From: Rhodanobacteraceae bacterium
GTDB lineage: Bacteria > Pseudomonadota > Gammaproteobacteria > Xanthomonadales > Rhodanobacteraceae
NCBI GenBank assembly: GCA_030123585.1
Contig: CP126120.1
Location: 2,295,001-2,359,000, forward strand
Length of the DNA: 64,000 bases
Reading direction: 5' to 3'
The notes under the pieces are model-generated. The model saw only the letters and a program-made list of their open reading frames with translations. It was not told the origin of the DNA and made no database searches. This document shows, one piece after another, positions 60,338-64,000 of this stretch (its first letter is position 1; every line of letters starts with the position of its first letter). The translations under genes and the position numbers were made by a program.

Positions 60338-61375
60338 ATGACCGCGTCCATCGGTGTCCTGGCCCTTCCAGCCAGGGAGCGTGCGGGCCGCACGGCCCTG
60401 AAGCTGTTTGCCGCATTGCTGTGGGCGGGAGTCATCGTTTTCTTTTCGTTCCGGGCCGTTCCGACATCCCTGGACGACAACAATTACATACATTATTTCA
60501 ATGGGACGGAAACCGAATACGTGGTTTCGCGCAGCGCCGTGGATCGCGCCTATGTCTATGTCACCAACGAACCTGCCTGGAGGCTGTACTGCTATTTGAT
60601 GGGCAGCGCCTTTTCGCCCGAGGACTGCGTAAGAATCACGATTGGCCTTGGCCTGCTCCTGCTGGCGATTGCCGCATTCCTGGGCGGCCGTCCCCTGCTT
60701 TTTCTGGCCATGTACGTCGTCAATGCCGGGTTATTGTTCAACATCAACTACACGCAAATCAGACAGGGATTCGCGCTTGCGGTGTTCCTGCTGGCCATCA
60801 GGTTCTGCCGCAGTTTCAAGATCAGCGCCTTCCTGGCGTGCCTGATCCACTCGTCTTTCATTCTTCTGGTGATGGCGGCCTTTGCCCGCGGGGTCAAGAC
60901 CCGCAGCCAATTGCTGCTGGCCATGCTGGTGTCCTCGATCGGCGGCCTCGTGCTTTTCACGCAAGTGGGCGTTTCCGGATTGCTGGGGAGGCGCACCCAA
61001 TACCTTTCATGGAATGACAGCAACAACCTCAATTTCTGGATCGGCAGCATCGCGTTCATGATCGCCGCGTTTCTGCTGGCACGCTGGTATGCGCACAAGA
61101 AGAACGACATTTCCCGTCAAGTCGAGATGCTGGACATTTCGGTATTCAATTCGATCGGGGCCATGTTGTTCAGCATTTTGCTGGCGCCGGTCGCCGGGCG
61201 ATTCATGCTCAACAGCGATGCCCTCCAGATCAGCGCATTGAGCGACCGCAAGGTGCCGCGCGACGAACCCTTCTGGCTGTTCCTTGGGGGATGGATGGTG
61301 TTCCAGGCGTACGAGCTGCATTCGCATATCGGCAAGGGCCTGGATTTCTTCGTCACGTTCCATTCGCTGCTGTGA
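60338..61375 (+). CDS. EpsG-like polysaccharide polymerase (Wzy role)
   Basis: 345 residues, about ten membrane helices. Features of the EpsG family: DDNNYIHYFNGTETEY near residue 46, EPAWRLYCYL and NYTQIRQGFALAVFLLAIRF near residue 136, with the conserved RQG. It should join flipped repeat units on the periplasmic side. Its base composition is AT-richer than neighbouring genes, as usual for wzy genes. No clear ribosome-binding site; the start is chosen by position. Confidence 0.75.
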   Translation: MTASIGVLALPARERAGRTALKLFAALLWAGVIVFFSFRAVPTSLDDNNYIHYFNGTETEYVVSRSAVDRAYVYVTNEPAWRLYCYLMGSAFSPEDCVRITIGLGLLLLAIAAFLGGRPLLFLAMYVVNAGLLFNINYTQIRQGFALAVFLLAIRFCRSFKISAFLACLIHSSFILLVMAAFARGVKTRSQLLLAMLVSSIGGLVLFTQVGVSGLLGRRTQYLSWNDSNNLNFWIGSIAFMIAAFLLARWYAHKKNDISRQVEMLDISVFNSIGAMLFSILLAPVAGRFMLNSDALQISALSDRKVPRDEPFWLFLGGWMVFQAYELHSHIGKGLDFFVTFHSLL

Positions 61376-61391
61376 GGCAGGAGATTTTTTC

Positions 61392-62498
61392 GTGAGCAGG
61401 GCGTTTTACCGGAACATTGCACATCGCATCCTCGGGCTTGTCCTGCTGTTGCTGGGCGCGACGGGCGGCGCCTGGGCCCAATGCCCCAAAGTGCTGATGT
61501 TCGACGGCGTCGACATCCTCACGCAGACCAACGGCGAGCAGGCGCGCTATTGGGGGCAGACGGTCGGCGTGCAGGGGTTCTTTCTGAACAACGTCATGCC
61601 CGGCTGGCAACAGGATGTCGGCACCGATCCTTCGAGCAGCGCGTGGCAACGGGCCCGGCAATTCCAGAACCTCTACGCAGGCTACGGCGTGACCGACAAC
61701 TTCATCAAGGTGGCCGCTTACAAATTCCATGACTGGAGCGACGCGTCGCAGAACGCCGCGCTGGTCCGGAACTTCGCGCACGCGGCGGCGCTTGCGCGAT
61801 TCGCGGGTTTCAAAGGGGTCGTGCTGGACCTGGAACCCTACAGCCCGGTGTGGGGAGACCCGGACAGCGCGCCGGCGCTGGTTGTAACGGTGCAGCAGGT
61901 AGGCCGGGAAATCGCCGAGGCCATGCGGAACGCTTACCCCGGAATGACGCTGGTCGTCCTGCCCGATGTCGTGCGCCTCGCGCACCAGCAACTGACGCCT
62001 GCACAGGCCGCCAAGGAGAGGATGCGGGCACTGACCGACTACAAGAGCGCCAGGGGACCGGAGAAGTACATCCTCTCGGAGCCGTTCCTGGTCGGGCTGT
62101 TGAGCGTGCCGTGGTCGCACGTCGTGATCGCCACGGAACAAACCTACAGCCAGAACGGCCCGGTCATCCCGCGCACCATGGAACAGGCAGCGGCGCGCTA
62201 CAGGGACTTCGACCAGCACAACCAGCTTGCGACCGGCGACATCAGCATCGCCCCGGGACTCTGGCCGCTCGGACACTCGAGCAGCGACAAATCCGCGCGC
62301 GAATCGCCTGAGAACTTTCTGGGCCGCCTGCAGGCAGCCATGTCGGTCGCGTCACGCTATGTCTGGATTTATGGATACGGCAGCGCCTGGCAAACCGACG
62401 GGCCGTACTACAAGAAGGGGCCGGTCGTCGACAATTTCCCCGATTACGTGCGTGCGGTCCACGAGGCGGAGCAACAGTGCGAACGCAACGGGTCATGA
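61392..62498 (+). CDS. Exported protein with possible TIM-barrel hydrolase fold
   Basis: 368 residues from a GTG at 61392, preceded by AGGAG. The signal peptide ends near AWA-QC (residue 29). A strand ending in GVVLDLEPY near residue 138 (a D-x-E pattern as in beta-4 strands of several glycoside hydrolase clans) follows an alternating strand/helix region, and ATEQTYSQNGP and YVWIYGYGSAWQT may be further strand ends. I cannot place it in a known glycoside hydrolase family. As a secreted protein in a Wzy-type locus it may trim or depolymerise the product. Confidence 0.55.
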   Translation: MSRAFYRNIAHRILGLVLLLLGATGGAWAQCPKVLMFDGVDILTQTNGEQARYWGQTVGVQGFFLNNVMPGWQQDVGTDPSSSAWQRARQFQNLYAGYGVTDNFIKVAAYKFHDWSDASQNAALVRNFAHAAALARFAGFKGVVLDLEPYSPVWGDPDSAPALVVTVQQVGREIAEAMRNAYPGMTLVVLPDVVRLAHQQLTPAQAAKERMRALTDYKSARGPEKYILSEPFLVGLLSVPWSHVVIATEQTYSQNGPVIPRTMEQAAARYRDFDQHNQLATGDISIAPGLWPLGHSSSDKSARESPENFLGRLQAAMSVASRYVWIYGYGSAWQTDGPYYKKGPVVDNFPDYVRAVHEAEQQCERNGS

Positions 62499-62528
62499 TC
62501 CGCTTGCCGGAAATGCGGAGATGACGGC

Positions 62529-63428
62529 ATGAACGTGCAGGATTCTGCTCTCGGCACGCCGGCCGGAATCGACGCCGCGCCGCGGATCGAAACGCTCGCA
62601 TTCACGCCGCGCAAGGAATCGTGGGTGGCGTCTTCGGGGGGCTGGTTCTACAAGATGTTTCGCAGCAGCGACGATCCGGCGCGGGACTGGCTGGACCCCG
62701 TGTGCATCGAAAAGGCGCGCCGCGAGTACGCGGACATGCTCTTGCTGCACCGTTTCAGCAAGCACGTCTGCCGTCCGGTACGGCTCGACCACGCCTGCGT
62801 CGTGTACCCGCACCTCTCCGGTCCCGACATGCGCGCGATGCTGCAGATGCGCGGCTGCACCTCGGCGCAACGCGCGGCTGCGCTGCGCGACGCCGTCACG
62901 CTGCTCGCGCGTCTGCACGCGGAAACCGGCGAGGCGCTGGATTATCCGGTCAAGGATTATCTGCGCCACAGCTACCTCACCCCGGATGCCGAGGTACTCG
63001 CGCGCATCACCGCGCGCGAGCGGACGCTTTTCATCGGCGGTTTCGAGGTCCGCAATTTCCGGTTCGACCGCCAGCGCAATGCGTGGTTTTTTTTCGATCC
63101 CCAGCACGTGTTTCTCGGCATCCCCGAGGACGACCTGGCGCGATTCGTGATTTCACTGCTGATGGTTAATTGGGGTAAAGGCGGATCGTTGAGAATATGG
63201 CGTGATTTTGACGTCACGGATCTCGTGGCGACGTATCAGCAGGCCTCGGCGCGCACGCAGGACCCGCTGCTGCTCAATCATTGCCTGCGCGAAAACATCG
63301 CCATGCGGCGGCATTTCGCGGAAAAGGCGTTACGGGGCATGCACGGCGCGGGCAGGCTGATCGGCCGGCCGTACCTGTCCGCCTATTTCCTGCAACTCGA
63401 AAAGTGGGTGGCCAAGCATGAACTTTGA
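62529..63428 (+). CDS. Kinase-like protein with degenerate catalytic loop
   Basis: 299 residues, ATG 62529 with GGAG upstream. The overall pattern resembles APH/lipopolysaccharide-kinase folds: a Gly-rich start (SSGGWFYKMFR), an early helix with Glu (ARREYADMLLLHRF) and a core where the usual HGDxxxxN and DxD motifs would be GGFEVRNFRFD and FFFDPQHVF. The catalytic His-x-Asp is missing. It could be a pseudokinase, a non-canonical kinase or a binding protein. The next gene starts within its last 11 bases. Confidence 0.55.
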   Translation: MNVQDSALGTPAGIDAAPRIETLAFTPRKESWVASSGGWFYKMFRSSDDPARDWLDPVCIEKARREYADMLLLHRFSKHVCRPVRLDHACVVYPHLSGPDMRAMLQMRGCTSAQRAAALRDAVTLLARLHAETGEALDYPVKDYLRHSYLTPDAEVLARITARERTLFIGGFEVRNFRFDRQRNAWFFFDPQHVFLGIPEDDLARFVISLLMVNWGKGGSLRIWRDFDVTDLVATYQQASARTQDPLLLNHCLRENIAMRRHFAEKALRGMHGAGRLIGRPYLSAYFLQLEKWVAKHEL

Positions 63429-64000
63429 CTACGAGCGCGATACCCGCAAGTTCTATCAGGACGATGCCACGGCGCAGCGTTACCACGCGCTGTTCGTGTC
63501 GCCGAATGGCTGGCGGAACCTTCCTTCGCGGGTGGTGGCGCGCAGGGAACGGCGCGCGATCGAAGGCCTGCTGGCACAGGTTCCGCACCGCACCGCGCTC
63601 GACATGCCGGCTGGCACCGGCAAGCTCGCCGGGGTTTTCGCTGGGCTCGGAACACGGGTGGTGGCCTCAGACATTTCCGCGAGCATGCTGAAGCTGGCCG
63701 AGGCCGAATATGCCCGGATCGGCTACGACCGCGTTGCGTTCCGGGTCGAGGACGCCATGGATCTCGGCGATTTCAGGAACGAGGAGTTCGACGTGGTCGT
63801 GTGCCTGCGGCTCATGCACCGCGTTCCCCCGTCCCTGCGCAAGACCATGCTGGGCGAACTCGCGCGCGTGGCCTCGCACGCGATCGTTTCGTTCGGCATC
63901 GAGAACGGCTTCCACGCGATGCGGCGGCGTGTCAGGGCCTCGGTCTTCGGCGGTTCGAAGAATTCCCTGTGCTTCTGCAGCATGGCGCAGGCGCAGGCCG
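63418..64000 (+). CDS. SAM-dependent methyltransferase, cut by the window end
   Basis: The frame opens at the ATG 63418 and is still open at base 64000 (194 residues visible). Motif I is ALDMPAGTGKLAGVFAGLG near residue 61, motif II VVASDISASM and a motif near DVVVCLRLMHRVP. Class I methyltransferase, likely acting on the EPS or another surface glycan. The Met-Pro before the Gly motif is a variant of the usual E/DxGxGxG. Confidence 0.8.
   Translation, partial: MNFDYERDTRKFYQDDATAQRYHALFVSPNGWRNLPSRVVARRERRAIEGLLAQVPHRTALDMPAGTGKLAGVFAGLGTRVVASDISASMLKLAEAEYARIGYDRVAFRVEDAMDLGDFRNEEFDVVVCLRLMHRVPPSLRKTMLGELARVASHAIVSFGIENGFHAMRRRVRASVFGGSKNSLCFCSMAQAQA

Noticed and set aside
46881..64000. Identification of the EPS locus as a xanthan gum (gum) cluster
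   Set aside because: The gum gene order, GumD-type priming transferase, GumK/GumI-type enzymes and pyruvyl transferase are not present, while AsnB, EpsG-like and kinase-like genes are.
1..64000. CRISPR arrays, tRNA or rRNA genes, insertion sequences with transposase, phage genes
   Set aside because: No regularly spaced repeats, cloverleaf sequence, transposase or phage protein was seen anywhere in the window.

Overview
The window is GC-rich, densely packed chromosomal DNA from a gammaproteobacterium, most likely order Xanthomonadales (a Rhodanobacteraceae/Xanthomonadaceae-type genome). This rests on gene content: a XanB2-type chorismatase next to an acyl carrier protein, many secreted S9 peptidases, a TonB-dependent receptor, an AlgZ/AlgR-like pair and REP-like GC-rich palindromes. 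It is an inference; no rRNA or tRNA gene was found to settle it.

Layout. 1-9.6 kb: the C-terminus of aminopeptidase N, a Gly/Tyr-rich lipoprotein, a small unknown gene, a ~700-base gene-free stretch with several perfect stem-loops and a duplicated piece of the mnmG start, then mnmG, a TPR-sulfotransferase, a membrane acyltransferase and a GDSL autotransporter esterase. 9.6-16.3 kb: a YbaY-type lipoprotein, a large TonB-dependent receptor and a secreted S9 hydrolase. 16.4-29.2 kb: glyQ-glyS (carrying REP-like repeats inside and between the genes), an orphan GspE-type ATPase, a glutamine amidotransferase, a rhomboid protease, an FAD oxidoreductase, a large winged-helix/NTPase regulator, an unknown exported protein and tyrS. 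29.4-34.1 kb: a peptidoglycan block of M23 endopeptidase, anmK and an AmpG-like permease, with xth. 34.2-39.7 kb: pyrE, a DUF4124 protein, ACP and xanB2, a LytTR two-component pair and a carboxylesterase. 39.7-46.7 kb: two large S9 peptidases, a MerR/TipAS regulator and a third S9-like gene that ends before its catalytic domain.

46.9 kb to the end of the window is one exopolysaccharide locus. The export lipoprotein (Wza type) reads left. The other genes read right: Wzc-type co-polymerase/tyrosine kinase, an APH-fold kinase, a Wzx-type flippase, three GT4 glycosyltransferases, an asparagine-synthase-like amidotransferase, a methyltransferase, an EpsG-like polymerase, a secreted protein of unknown family, a degenerate kinase-like protein and a second methyltransferase cut by the window edge. 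The genes from the APH kinase to AsnB are overlapping or nearly abutting. Together they describe a Wzx/Wzy-type pathway whose repeat unit is assembled inside the cell, modified (amide, methyl, perhaps phosphate), flipped, polymerised and exported. No priming sugar-phosphate transferase is visible here.

The most unusual observations are this EPS gene complement with two kinase-fold proteins and a secreted protein of unknown family; the four consecutive stem-loops at 1875-2085; REP-like repeats that supply the C-terminus of GlyQ, the apparent ribosome-binding site of glyS and an internal segment of GlyS; and the S9 gene truncated exactly at the edge of the EPS locus.
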